From the NCBI GenBank assembly GCA_025999435.1, contig BNXH01000034.1:1-18293 (forward strand): a DNA stretch of 18,293 nt, read 5' to 3'. Below are positions 1 to 6,772 of the stretch, in pieces (the stretch's first letter is position 1; each line of letters opens with the position of its first letter). Below the pieces are notes generated by a model. It was given only the letters and a program-made list of their open reading frames with translations. It made no database searches and was not told the DNA's origin. Source of the DNA: Bacteroidia bacterium (GTDB lineage: Bacteria > Bacteroidota > Bacteroidia > Bacteroidales > Dysgonomonadaceae). The position numbers and the translations under genes are program-made.

Positions 1-264
1 CCCATATATACCACCGGACTTCCCAAACCCTGCCGCCGCATCCTTCAAAAGAAAATGGGGTGCAATAATGTAAAGGATCTATTGCATCTGATGCTTCGTG
101 TAGGCAACCGCAAATCCCTGCTGAAGATATACGGGATAGGTGAGATATACGCGGATAAGCTGGAAGCCTTTATGTTTGAGAACGGCCTCATCTATTTAGA
201 AGGATATGCCTACAAATCCGTATATGAAGAACCGGAAAAGCTGAATGAACCAAATGAATTATAA
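1..264 (+). CDS. 3' end of a gene with an RNA polymerase alpha-CTD/HhH-like domain (partial)
   Basis: The frame is open to the left edge, so the true start lies outside the window; an ATG at 55 sits inside the domain and is not a likely start. The 87 visible residues contain two helix-hairpin-helix-like units: a segment starting GLPKPCRRILQKKMG, and a later one reading LLKIYGIGEIYADKLEAF. This spacing and pattern resemble the C-terminal domain of bacterial RNA polymerase alpha (GLSVRALNxLKR followed by LxxIxNxGxKSLEE), a fold that binds DNA or transcription factors. It is much shorter than full alpha, at least as far as can be seen. It ends 20 bases before the first helix-turn-helix gene on the same strand and probably belongs to the same operon. 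The function is inferred from fold resemblance only. Confidence 0.5.
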   Translation, partial: PIYTTGLPKPCRRILQKKMGCNNVKDLLHLMLRVGNRKSLLKIYGIGEIYADKLEAFMFENGLIYLEGYAYKSVYEEPEKLNEPNEL

Positions 265-284
265 ACTAAATAAAAAGACTATCT

Positions 285-554
285 ATGGAAATAAAAATGA
301 TTGAAGGCAGGGTATATGACCGGATCAGGCAATGCCTGAAAGAATTATTGGTGAAAACCCAGAAACTGCAACCCAAGCCAGTAGATGAGGAATGGTACAG
401 CAACCGCGATGTCTGCCGCTTACTGGGGATATCACTCCGCACGCTACAGAACTACCGGGACAAGGGGCTTATCCCTTATTCCCAGGTAGGGCATAAATGC
501 TATTATAAGATAAAGGATGTGGAAGAATTTATTGAGAAAAACAGGAACGAGTAA
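285..554 (+). CDS. Small helix-turn-helix DNA-binding protein (left module, first of pair)
   Basis: An 89-aa protein with an N-terminal helical stretch (1-37) and a MerR/excisionase-like winged helix-turn-helix at about residues 38-86, containing NRDVCRLLGIS, RTLQNYRDKG and PYSQVGHKCYY. This is the HTH_17-type fold found in excisionases and small regulators of Bacteroides mobile elements. The start at 285 is supported by its mirror-image homologue at 6310-6627, which begins MEIVMVEARTYE against MEIKMIEGRVYD here. It is followed after 25 bases by a second protein of the same fold and converges on the RhuM-like/recombinase operon. Its likely role is control of excision or of neighbouring recombinase genes; that role is inferred from context. 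Confidence 0.8.
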   Translation: MEIKMIEGRVYDRIRQCLKELLVKTQKLQPKPVDEEWYSNRDVCRLLGISLRTLQNYRDKGLIPYSQVGHKCYYKIKDVEEFIEKNRNE

Positions 555-579
555 TAAATAACCAAAAAGAGTAGCAATT

Positions 580-888
580 ATGGATGTACATGATATTTTA
601 GACGGCAGGTCTTCCGAAATACTGGAACTGTTTTACACTATTGATAAGATACAGCAAGTTATTGACGGGCAGGTAAATGCCGATAAACCAGCTTTAACGG
701 ATGGTTCCTTATTGGATAACAGGGATGTCTGTAAGTTATTGCAGGTAAGTCCCCGCACCTTACAGGACTACCGGGATAAGCATCTGATCGCTTTCTATAA
801 ATTAGAGGGTAAGATATTATACAAGATGTCCGATATCCACAACCTGTTGGAAAAAAACTATTACGATGCGTGGAAACGAAAGCGGTAG
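580..888 (+). CDS. Small helix-turn-helix DNA-binding protein (left module, second of pair)
   Basis: A 102-aa protein with a helical N-terminus (1-42) and a winged helix-turn-helix at about 45-95 (DNRDVCKLLQVS, RTLQDYRDK, GKILYKMSDI). It is related to the preceding gene but is the closer counterpart of the 98-aa gene at 6024-6320, sharing GKILxxxSDI and a similar length and C-terminal end. The two tandem genes therefore form an ordered pair that is repeated in the right module. It ends 26 bases before the hairpin that separates it from the convergent RhuM-like gene. It is probably a recombination directionality factor or local regulator, inferred from fold and position. Confidence 0.8.
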   Translation: MDVHDILDGRSSEILELFYTIDKIQQVIDGQVNADKPALTDGSLLDNRDVCKLLQVSPRTLQDYRDKHLIAFYKLEGKILYKMSDIHNLLEKNYYDAWKRKR

Positions 889-907
889 GCTACACACAAT
901 AACCAGT

Positions 908-950
908 AAAAAAAGAATCCCCGAATGAGAAATGACACATTCAGGGATTC
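908..950 (-). terminator. Intrinsic terminator between convergent operons, left module
   Basis: A 13-bp inverted repeat (915-927 with 938-950, arms GAATCCCCGAATG and CATTCAGGGATTC) with a 10-base loop. The single mismatch on the plus strand becomes a G-U pair in minus-strand RNA, and a run of seven A at 908-914 gives that RNA a U-tract. It therefore best fits termination of the minus-strand RhuM-like gene, which stops at 962. It may also stop transcription from the plus strand. Confidence 0.75.
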
Positions 951-961
951 TTGCTTCTGGC

Positions 962-1360
962 TTAATTCAGTCCTGCCTGTTGTTCTATATCCGGCAGGGA
1001 GATGCTGATGCCCGGATGCAGGCATCGCCTGGTAAACCATTCCCGGAGAGCCTTCGCAGGACGCGAATCAATACGGAAAGCCATCGCGATAATCGCTTCC
1101 AGATTCATCTCCCGGACATCATAGCGGATGCGGTTGCCACTGATAGCCAGGTCGTATTTACAAGTCCTTTCCACATCTACGATACGTGATTTGATCATTG
1201 CGTCAAGGCTGGCATGAATAACTTGTATTGTTACTCCGAAAAGAGATGGCAATTCAGATTTGTGAAGCCATACCGTACCGTTAACAGGCTCAAATATCAC
1301 TTGCCGATTACCATTTTCATCTATTGCTAAAGCTAATTTTCCCTTATTTGTTGTTTTCAT
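962..1360 (-). CDS. RhuM-like small protein of the recombinase operon (left module)
   Basis: A 132-aa protein with the core pattern of the RhuM family: a helix-turn-helix-like LPSLFGVTIQVIHASLDAM, then a conserved segment NLEAIIAMAFRIDSRPAKALREW. RhuM proteins are known from Salmonella pathogenicity island 3 and mobile elements; their biochemical role is not established. The start overlaps the stop of the upstream recombinase by four bases (ATGA), so the two are likely translationally coupled. A homologue sits in the same place after the recombinase at 4348-5556, aligning over LFGV, KS, GN and A-AFR-S-A. It is shorter than full RhuM proteins. A DNA-binding accessory factor for the recombinase is a reasonable inference, not shown. 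Confidence 0.7.
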   Translation of the reverse strand: MKTTNKGKLALAIDENGNRQVIFEPVNGTVWLHKSELPSLFGVTIQVIHASLDAMIKSRIVDVERTCKYDLAISGNRIRYDVREMNLEAIIAMAFRIDSRPAKALREWFTRRCLHPGISISLPDIEQQAGLN

Positions 1361-2631
1361 TTTGCTTGCATTTGATTGTTATTATCCGAATATGGAATAT
1401 TCTGCATTTGTTTGGGCAGACTGTATTTTTTATCTATTGTTTTTTCCAGCACCTGCATATCTTCGTCTACTTTGTTTTTGGTTATCTTGGAGTATATTTG
1501 CGTTGTGGCAATATTTCGGTGCCCCATCATCGTGCAGAGCGTTTCAATCGGCACACCGTTGGACAGGCAAACGGTCGTGGCATAGGTGTGGCGGCCTTGG
1601 TGGAAGCACAGCGCCTTCATATTCAACAATTCCCTTAGTTCCTGCATATAGAGAAGTACCAGTGAGTAGGAACCGATATCGAAGACCCTGCCGTCTTTCC
1701 CCGAACCCTTATAGTATTTGATAATTTGAAGGGGAATATCCAACAAAGGTATAATACACTCCGTCCCTGTTTTGGAGCGTTTCTTGCGTATCCACCGCAT
1801 ACCTCTTTTACCGGTAAAGATCTCACTCCATTTTAGTGTTTGTAAGTCGATAAATGCCAAACCTGTAAAAGCCGCGAACACAAACAGGTTACGGACATAA
1901 TTGACAGCAATACGCCTTATCGGGGTCTGCATAATCAGATCCAGTTCTTCTTTGGATAACCACCTGCGCTCTCCCTCTGATGATTTTACATGATAGCCGG
2001 CGAATGGATTATTGCGTATCACTTCCTTTTTTATAGCACGCATTACGATATATTTTAGCATCCGTATACGCGTGTGCCGGGTATTGGCCTTATAGCCCAA
2101 AGTTACCCTCATATAAAAGTCGAACTCCTCAATAAAGGTGTAGTTCAGCTCGTTGAATGCAATATCATCCATATCGTATTTATAACGGATAAAATCGCGG
2201 AGTGTATTATATGCCGTGTTATAACTCTTCCAGGTACTTTTGACTTTTGTGATACCTATACTCTGAAAGAACTCTTTGTTATGGGCTTCAAATTCTTTGA
2301 GCAGCATCACTTCGTGAGCGCCGATCCCCAACAGGGCATTCTTCAGGCTTTCGGCAGTGACGTAGGCATTGTCTTCAACCTGTTTATTGTAGTGGTATTT
2401 TAAGTCCTGCCTGTATTTTTCAAGTTTCAGGTTAAGTTCCTTGCAGTCCTTGCTTTTACCGATGGAACATCCTTTCTCCACAGACCATAACTCAGGCAAC
2501 GTATCTTCTTTGATGCTGAACTGGGTATTTGCCCCGTCAATGGTAATCCGCCCCAGAATAGGACATTGACCGTTTCTCTTTTGTTTATTACGATTGATAT
2601 AAAACAATATCTTAAATGTACTTCTTTTCAT
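1357..2631 (-). CDS. Tyrosine recombinase/integrase (left module, second of two)
   Basis: A 424-aa site-specific recombinase that would cut and rejoin DNA through a 3'-phosphotyrosine intermediate. The order is an N-terminal arm-binding region (about 1-90, KILFYINRNKQKRNGQCPI), a core-binding SAM-like domain (about 105-210) and a catalytic domain (about 220-395). Visible catalytic residues are K287, H344-x-x-R347, H371 and nucleophile Y380 (TTQIY). The first catalytic arginine is replaced by alanine (TGLAFID, A259), as in the Bacteroides IntDOT lineage where this position is also not Arg. It lies 13 bases downstream of another recombinase and overlaps the RhuM-like gene by four bases, so the three genes form one operon. 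Which attachment site it uses cannot be read from the window. Confidence 0.93.
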   Translation of the reverse strand: MKRSTFKILFYINRNKQKRNGQCPILGRITIDGANTQFSIKEDTLPELWSVEKGCSIGKSKDCKELNLKLEKYRQDLKYHYNKQVEDNAYVTAESLKNALLGIGAHEVMLLKEFEAHNKEFFQSIGITKVKSTWKSYNTAYNTLRDFIRYKYDMDDIAFNELNYTFIEEFDFYMRVTLGYKANTRHTRIRMLKYIVMRAIKKEVIRNNPFAGYHVKSSEGERRWLSKEELDLIMQTPIRRIAVNYVRNLFVFAAFTGLAFIDLQTLKWSEIFTGKRGMRWIRKKRSKTGTECIIPLLDIPLQIIKYYKGSGKDGRVFDIGSYSLVLLYMQELRELLNMKALCFHQGRHTYATTVCLSNGVPIETLCTMMGHRNIATTQIYSKITKNKVDEDMQVLEKTIDKKYSLPKQMQNIPYSDNNNQMQAK

Positions 2632-2644
2632 AATTATAGGGTTT

Positions 2645-3883
2645 TTAGGTTGTATAATAGTCTACAAGTTTGAATTGCCCGGAAAGACGTTTGGATAATT
2701 GTTTTGCGTCTTTTGCTATTTTGTCGAGTGATAACTCGGCATACCCCTGCGTGGTTTTAATATGGCGGTGCCCGAGCATAAGGCTCACAGTCTCAATGGG
2801 AACGCCTTCCGAGAGCGTAATCAGGCTGGCAAAGGTATGTCGGCCCATGTGGAAGCCAATCATCTTGTTCATATTGCTGTGTGTGGCGATATAATTCAGG
2901 CTGCGATGTACCGTTTTCATTTGGGGAACCGGAAATACTTTCCCATCGGGTGAAGTTCCCCTGTATTTTTCAATAATGGCAAGCGGGATATCCATCAGCC
3001 GGACATGATATTTGATACCCGATTTGATCCGTTTGGCTATGATCCATTTATTGCCGTCTTCTTCTTCCGTAATTTTATCATAGGTCAGGTACTTTATATC
3101 AACATATGCCATGCCGGTAAAGCAGGCGAAAATGAATATATCCCGACTGATGCTGCGTTTAAGACCCGGATCAATCTCAAAAGTCATTATCTTGTCAAGT
3201 TCTTTCCTTGTCAGCGTTTTGTGTTCCCTTATACGTTCTTCGGGAACAAACCCATCGAAAGGGTCCCGAAAGAGAATCCCCTGGTTAACGGCATTCCGGA
3301 CTACTTTGCGGAAGAAAACAACATAACCCACAGTGGTGCTTATTTTGAATTTTTTATCAACACGCAGAAAATGATAGTATTCTTCAATGAAGGAATAAGT
3401 CAATGCTTTAAAAGGAATATCCGACAAGTTCAGGTTTTTACGAAGAAAGGTTTTTAGCCACTGGTAAGAATACTTGTAATCGGCGAGGGAGGATTCTTTT
3501 AAGTCGATCCCTAATCGAAGTGATGCGTCCTTAACCATCTTTTGAAAATGTACAAGGACTGTATCTCGTGTGGATGCTATACCTTGCATCGCATTCTTTA
3601 CATCTGCCGCGCAAACCTCCGGCTGTACTTCTTTCAGTTCTTTGTAACGGGCATGGAGCAAGAGATTAATCCTGTTAATTTCGAGGTTAACTTCCAATGC
3701 GGCATTTGATTTTCCTGTCATCCGCCCTGCTTTGATATCCCACAGGCCGGTATCGGCATCTGCTTTCAGGCTGAATTGGGCTACGGACTTGCCGATCCGG
3801 ATACGTCCCATTACAGGACAAAGGCCATTTGCCTTGCTCTGATTTTTCTTCAGGTAGAATAGAATTTTTAGTTCTTTTTTCAT
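2645..3883 (-). CDS. Tyrosine recombinase/integrase (left module, first of two)
   Basis: A 412-aa tyrosine recombinase, first gene of the left minus-strand operon. It has an arm-type N-terminus (KILFYLKKNQSKANGLCPV), a SAM-like core-binding domain (about 108-205) and a catalytic domain containing K287, H345-x-x-R348 (HMGRHTF), H372 and Y381. The first arginine position is again alanine (TGMAYVD, A259). It is clearly related to, but well diverged from, the downstream 424-aa recombinase. Two recombinases transcribed together suggest they act on the same element, perhaps as a heteromeric complex; this is inference. The start has an A+T-rich upstream region facing the module junction. Confidence 0.93.
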   Translation of the reverse strand: MKKELKILFYLKKNQSKANGLCPVMGRIRIGKSVAQFSLKADADTGLWDIKAGRMTGKSNAALEVNLEINRINLLLHARYKELKEVQPEVCAADVKNAMQGIASTRDTVLVHFQKMVKDASLRLGIDLKESSLADYKYSYQWLKTFLRKNLNLSDIPFKALTYSFIEEYYHFLRVDKKFKISTTVGYVVFFRKVVRNAVNQGILFRDPFDGFVPEERIREHKTLTRKELDKIMTFEIDPGLKRSISRDIFIFACFTGMAYVDIKYLTYDKITEEEDGNKWIIAKRIKSGIKYHVRLMDIPLAIIEKYRGTSPDGKVFPVPQMKTVHRSLNYIATHSNMNKMIGFHMGRHTFASLITLSEGVPIETVSLMLGHRHIKTTQGYAELSLDKIAKDAKQLSKRLSGQFKLVDYYTT

Positions 3884-4202
3884 ACGTTCATTTTTTTGTA
3901 TTTAAGTTACAAATCAATGAGCTAAAGAATATTATGAAAAATCGGGCGGCACAAGGCTGTAAACTCAGCGAAGAAATTTGATTGCACCAATATTGGCAGC
4001 TTTGCTTCAGTCCCTTTTTTCGCCAATCGTTTTTCTGCATCCAGCGTTACTTTTCATGCCCTGAAACGGGTAACGAATTGGTAACGGAAGTTTCGCTAAA
4101 AACCGCTTTTTCCTGCTTTTTACAACTTGGAAAGATTTTGTAAATCGATGCAATAATCACTGGAATACAATTAGTTGTATTGATTGTGGTTAAAATACTT
4201 AA
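3884..4202. other. Non-coding junction between the two divergent recombinase modules
   Basis: About 320 bases without a convincing gene, lying between the start of the left recombinase operon and the recombinase remnant of the right module. It contains a repeated heptamer GGTAACG (4069-4075 and 4080-4086) with an inverted CGTTAC just upstream at about 4044, and a perfect 7-bp hairpin AATACAA-TTAG-TTGTATT (4164-4181). It must hold the promoter for the left operon. It is also the most likely place for one end (attachment site) of the left element. I could not identify either precisely. Confidence 0.4.
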
Positions 4203-4319
4203 TTAGGTCATACTGACATTAGAACCACTCAAATCTATGCCCGTGTAACTCCGAAGAAACTTTTCGATGATATGGACAGGTTCATCGAGGCCACTCAAGA
4301 TTTGAAATTAGTTCTTTAA
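4203..4319 (+). pseudogene. 3' remnant of a tyrosine recombinase (last 38 codons)
   Basis: Translating from TTA at 4203 gives LGHTDIRTTQIYARVTPKKL and onward to a TAA at 4317-4319. This is the canonical C-terminal end of a Bacteroides tyrosine recombinase, with the last catalytic histidine (LGH) and nucleophile tyrosine (TTQIYA). A stop codon precedes it in frame at 4200, no start or upstream recombinase sequence adjoins it, and the usual roughly 370 upstream residues are missing. It stands 28 bases before an intact recombinase, exactly where the first of two recombinases would be by comparison with the left module. The gene was therefore most likely cut by integration or recombination at about 4202. 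Confidence 0.85.
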
Positions 4320-4347
4320 ACAATTAACAATTAAACATTATACAGCA

Positions 4348-5556
4348 ATGCGAAGTACATTCAAATTATTATTCTACATTAACCGGAGTAAAGTAAAGAC
4401 CGATGGCACGACAGCCGTCATGTGCCGGATCAGCATCGACGGCAAAAGTTCCACGCTCGCAACAGGTATCTATTGCCGGCCCGATGCCTGGAATGCCCAA
4501 AAAGGCATCATCAAGTCCGAAAGGGATAACAATCAGCTTACTGCTTTCCGCCGACGTTTGGAACAGACCTATGAGCATATCCTGAAAGAACAGGGAGTAG
4601 TCAGCAGCGAGCTACTCAAAAATACGGTTGCCGGGGTAAATTCCATTCCGACTTGTCTGCTCAAAGCGGGCGAAGTGGAGATAGAACGCCTGCGGATTCG
4701 CTCAACAGAGATAAACTCGACCACTACCTACCGGCAGTCCAAACTCTCACAACTGAACTTGCAGGAGTTCCTTCGTTCAAGAGGAATGGAGGATATTTCT
4801 TTTACGGATATTACCGGAGAGTTCGGCGAATCGTTCAAAACCTATATGAAAACAGTACATGAGCGGAAACCGGGGTATATCAACAAGTGCATCACCTGGC
4901 TCAACCGCCTTATCTACATTGCCATTGATCAAGAGGTATTGAGAAGCAATCCGCTTGAAGACGTAAGATACGAGAAGAAAGAACCGGCCAGGCACCGCTA
5001 CATAAGCAAAAACGATTTAAAGCGGATAATGGAAACTCCAATGCCTGAACCACGGATGGAACTGGTTCGCAGGGCTTTCATCTTTTCATCGCTGACCGGT
5101 CTGGCTTACGTGGACATGCACCGCCTTTACCCGCACCATATTGGAAAAACGGCGGAGGGCAGGCTCTATATCCGCAAGCAACGGGTAAAGACAAACGTGG
5201 AAGCATTCATTCCCCTGCACCCGATAGCAGGGCAGATACTTTCACTCTATAACACTATCGACGGCAGCAAGCCTGTATTTCCGCTGCCTGTCCGGGATAT
5301 GATTTGGTACGATATAAATCAAATCGGTATTACTATGAAATTGAAAGAGAATCTTTCGTATCATCAAAGCAGGCACTCGTTCGGAACCCTGTTGATTTCG
5401 GCGGGTGTTTCGATAGAGAGCATTGCCAAAATGATGGGGCATGCGAACATTTCCACCACACAGGGTTACGCCCGGATAACAGACACAAAAATATCCGCAG
5501 ATATGGATAAACTGCTGATACGCAGGAATACGAACAGTCAATCAATAGCAATATAA
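4348..5556 (+). CDS. Tyrosine recombinase/integrase (right module)
   Basis: A 402-aa tyrosine recombinase. The N-terminal arm region (about 1-85) begins MRSTFKLLFYINRSKVKTDG, close to the start of the left-module enzyme at 1357-2631 (MKRSTFKILFYINRNKQKRN). The core-binding domain is about 105-205 and the catalytic domain about 215-385. K281, H339-x-x-R342, H365 and Y374 are visible; the first arginine is alanine (TGLAYVD, A253). It follows a remnant of another recombinase and precedes the RhuM-like gene by 18 bases. This module faces the pcfK/pcfJ and tra genes, so it may be the integrase of the conjugative element itself; the window does not show the element's ends, so that is unproven. Confidence 0.93.
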   Translation: MRSTFKLLFYINRSKVKTDGTTAVMCRISIDGKSSTLATGIYCRPDAWNAQKGIIKSERDNNQLTAFRRRLEQTYEHILKEQGVVSSELLKNTVAGVNSIPTCLLKAGEVEIERLRIRSTEINSTTTYRQSKLSQLNLQEFLRSRGMEDISFTDITGEFGESFKTYMKTVHERKPGYINKCITWLNRLIYIAIDQEVLRSNPLEDVRYEKKEPARHRYISKNDLKRIMETPMPEPRMELVRRAFIFSSLTGLAYVDMHRLYPHHIGKTAEGRLYIRKQRVKTNVEAFIPLHPIAGQILSLYNTIDGSKPVFPLPVRDMIWYDINQIGITMKLKENLSYHQSRHSFGTLLISAGVSIESIAKMMGHANISTTQGYARITDTKISADMDKLLIRRNTNSQSIAI

Positions 5557-5574
5557 ATATAAAAAAGTAAAACA

Positions 5575-5958
5575 ATGAAAAGGGAATTGAAAATCGGCGA
5601 CAGCCAAATAATAACCATAGAAAACGGAATCATATCCGTACCGCAATCCGGTGAAGTGATGATGACATCATTTGAAATTGCCGCCTTGTTCGGTGTTTAT
5701 GTCAGGACAATTAACGACCATGTAAAAGCGATCCTGAAATCAGGAGTAATCCGGACGGATATTTCCTGTCCGGCGACCGTAACGGGAAATAGCGTAATAC
5801 CCGCTGTTTATGGGTTGGATATGATAACCGCCCTTGCTTTCAGGGTTCATTCACCGGAAGCAGAACTGTTCAGGGAGCGGGTAATCCGAAGAATAACGGC
5901 CAACCCGTTACCGGCAAAACTCATCATGCAATTATCAAACAGGGCTTTGTACAATTAA
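5575..5958 (+). CDS. RhuM-like small protein of the recombinase operon (right module)
   Basis: A 127-aa protein homologous to the product of 962-1360. Shared features are a helix-turn-helix-like segment with ALFGVYVRTINDHVKAILKS, a Gly-Asn in the middle, and the RhuM-type stretch YGLDMITALAFRVHSPEAEL followed by F-R and R-R. It is shorter than full-length RhuM. It lies 18 bases after the recombinase and ends directly at a terminator hairpin, so it is the last gene of that operon. No enzymatic motif is visible. Recurrent coupling to recombinases suggests an accessory or regulatory DNA-binding role, which is inference. Confidence 0.7.
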   Translation: MKRELKIGDSQIITIENGIISVPQSGEVMMTSFEIAALFGVYVRTINDHVKAILKSGVIRTDISCPATVTGNSVIPAVYGLDMITALAFRVHSPEAELFRERVIRRITANPLPAKLIMQLSNRALYN

Positions 5959-6008
5959 AAAAGCAGCCGTAAGAATATCCCTCAAAGGAAACCTTACGGC
6001 TGTTTTAT
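5957..6008. terminator. Bidirectional terminator, right module
   Basis: A perfect 10-bp inverted repeat (CAGCCGTAAG at 5964-5973, CTTACGGCTG at 5993-6002) with a 19-base loop, preceded by six A and followed by TTTTATTT. It lies between the stop of the plus-strand RhuM-like gene and the stop of the convergent helix-turn-helix gene, and fits termination from both sides. It occupies the same relative position as the hairpin at 915-950. Confidence 0.85.
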
Positions 6009-6023
6009 TTAATGGAGAATCGC

Positions 6024-6320
6024 TTACTTAAACGCCTTATGCAGATTCCTGTCGAGCATTGCCTGAATGTCGCTCTCGCGGAAAAGTATCTTGTTGCCTA
6101 TTTGGAGATAGGGTATCCGTCCGCTATACCGCCACTCCTGCAACGTGCGGCGGCTGACTTTCAACTGCCGGGTAACTTCCTTGTCGGTCAGGAAGCGTTC
6201 GCCGTCCAACGGCGGGCGGTAGCTTCCGGCCATTTTTTCCAATCCTGCCAGCATCCGGTCAAGCGCTTTGAAAAACGATTTCAGGCGTTCATTGTCCCTT
6301 GTTATCAGGTTATCTTCCAT
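6024..6320 (-). CDS. Small helix-turn-helix DNA-binding protein (right module, second of pair)
   Basis: A 98-aa protein with a helical N-terminus (1-40) and a winged helix-turn-helix at about 42-92 (TDKEVTRQLKVS, RTLQEWRYSGRIPYLQIGNK, ESDIQAMLD). Its start overlaps the end of the upstream helix-turn-helix gene by 11 bases, so translation is probably coupled. It is the counterpart of the 102-aa left-module gene at 580-888. The fold is typical of excisionase-like proteins and regulators in Bacteroides conjugative transposons. Which of the paired proteins is a directionality factor and which a regulator cannot be told from sequence. Confidence 0.8.
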   Translation of the reverse strand: MEDNLITRDNERLKSFFKALDRMLAGLEKMAGSYRPPLDGERFLTDKEVTRQLKVSRRTLQEWRYSGRIPYLQIGNKILFRESDIQAMLDRNLHKAFK

Positions 6321-6627
6321 AAGGCGCCTCCTTTCGTCCGAGTTTCGGGCGCTTTTCTTCGATTAACCGGAGCGCCGCCTGCACGTCTTCGGGTCTGTAA
6401 TACATTTTGTGGTTCACCTGCGAATAAGGCAGGGTTCCGTTATCGCGGTAAGTCTGCAATGTGCGCGGACTTATGTTCAGGATGATACACACATCCTGGT
6501 TGTCCAGCCATTGCTTCAACGCTTTATCCTGATGCCGTTCGCACAGGACTTCCACCTTTCGGGCAAATGCCTCGAAGCGGGACATCATCGCCTCGTATGT
6601 GCGGGCTTCTACCATTACTATTTCCAT
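6310..6627 (-). CDS. Small helix-turn-helix DNA-binding protein (right module, first of pair)
   Basis: A 105-aa protein. An N-terminal segment (MEIVMVEARTYE) matches the start of the left-module 89-aa protein, and the winged helix-turn-helix at about 41-90 (NQDVCIILNIS, RTLQTYRDNG, PYSQVNHKMYY) is the closest match to that protein in the window. It carries a longer basic C-terminal tail than its left counterpart. It is the first gene of a two-gene minus-strand operon with a good Bacteroides-type promoter and an inverted repeat just upstream, which suggests autoregulation. Its function as a regulator or excision factor is inferred. Confidence 0.82.
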   Translation of the reverse strand: MEIVMVEARTYEAMMSRFEAFARKVEVLCERHQDKALKQWLDNQDVCIILNISPRTLQTYRDNGTLPYSQVNHKMYYRPEDVQAALRLIEEKRPKLGRKEAPYGR

Positions 6628-6639
6628 TGTTCATTTTTT

Positions 6640-6695
6640 ATCGGTTTATTTCACGGGGGAGCAAAGATAAACCGATTATTTCAGCTTGCTGTCAA
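6640..6695 (-). promoter_or_regulatory. Promoter and candidate operator for the right helix-turn-helix pair
   Basis: On the minus strand TATCTTTG (6662-6669 on the plus strand as CAAAGATA) is a full match to the Bacteroides -7 consensus TAnnTTTG, with a TTGA about 22 bases upstream (6692-6695) in the -33 place. A perfect 10-bp inverted repeat, ATCGGTTTAT (6640-6649) and ATAAACCGAT (6667-6676), brackets the -7 box and probable transcription start. That placement suits an operator bound by one of the downstream helix-turn-helix proteins. The promoter is well supported; the operator role is inferred. Confidence 0.6.
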
Positions 6696-6743
6696 GTAAA
6701 TAAACTGTGGAAGCATCAGGCAGCGAGTGTCACAGGAAGGAGC

Positions 6744-6766
6744 CAAAAAGCCTCCGAAAAGAGGCT
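6744..6766 (-). terminator. Intrinsic terminator of the lone minus-strand gene
   Basis: The inverted repeat AGCCTC (6749-6754) and GAGGCT (6761-6766) has a 6-base loop. Read on the minus strand it follows the stop at 6773 by a few bases and is itself followed by TTTTTGG, giving a short stem plus U-tract. Confidence 0.65.
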
Positions 6767-6772
6767 GGTATG

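Noticed and set aside
3884..4202. GGTAACG repeats and the AATACAA/TTGTATT hairpin as the attachment site of the left element
   Set aside because: Suggestive, but without the other element end in the window there is no second copy to confirm a site, so it is only described as junction content.
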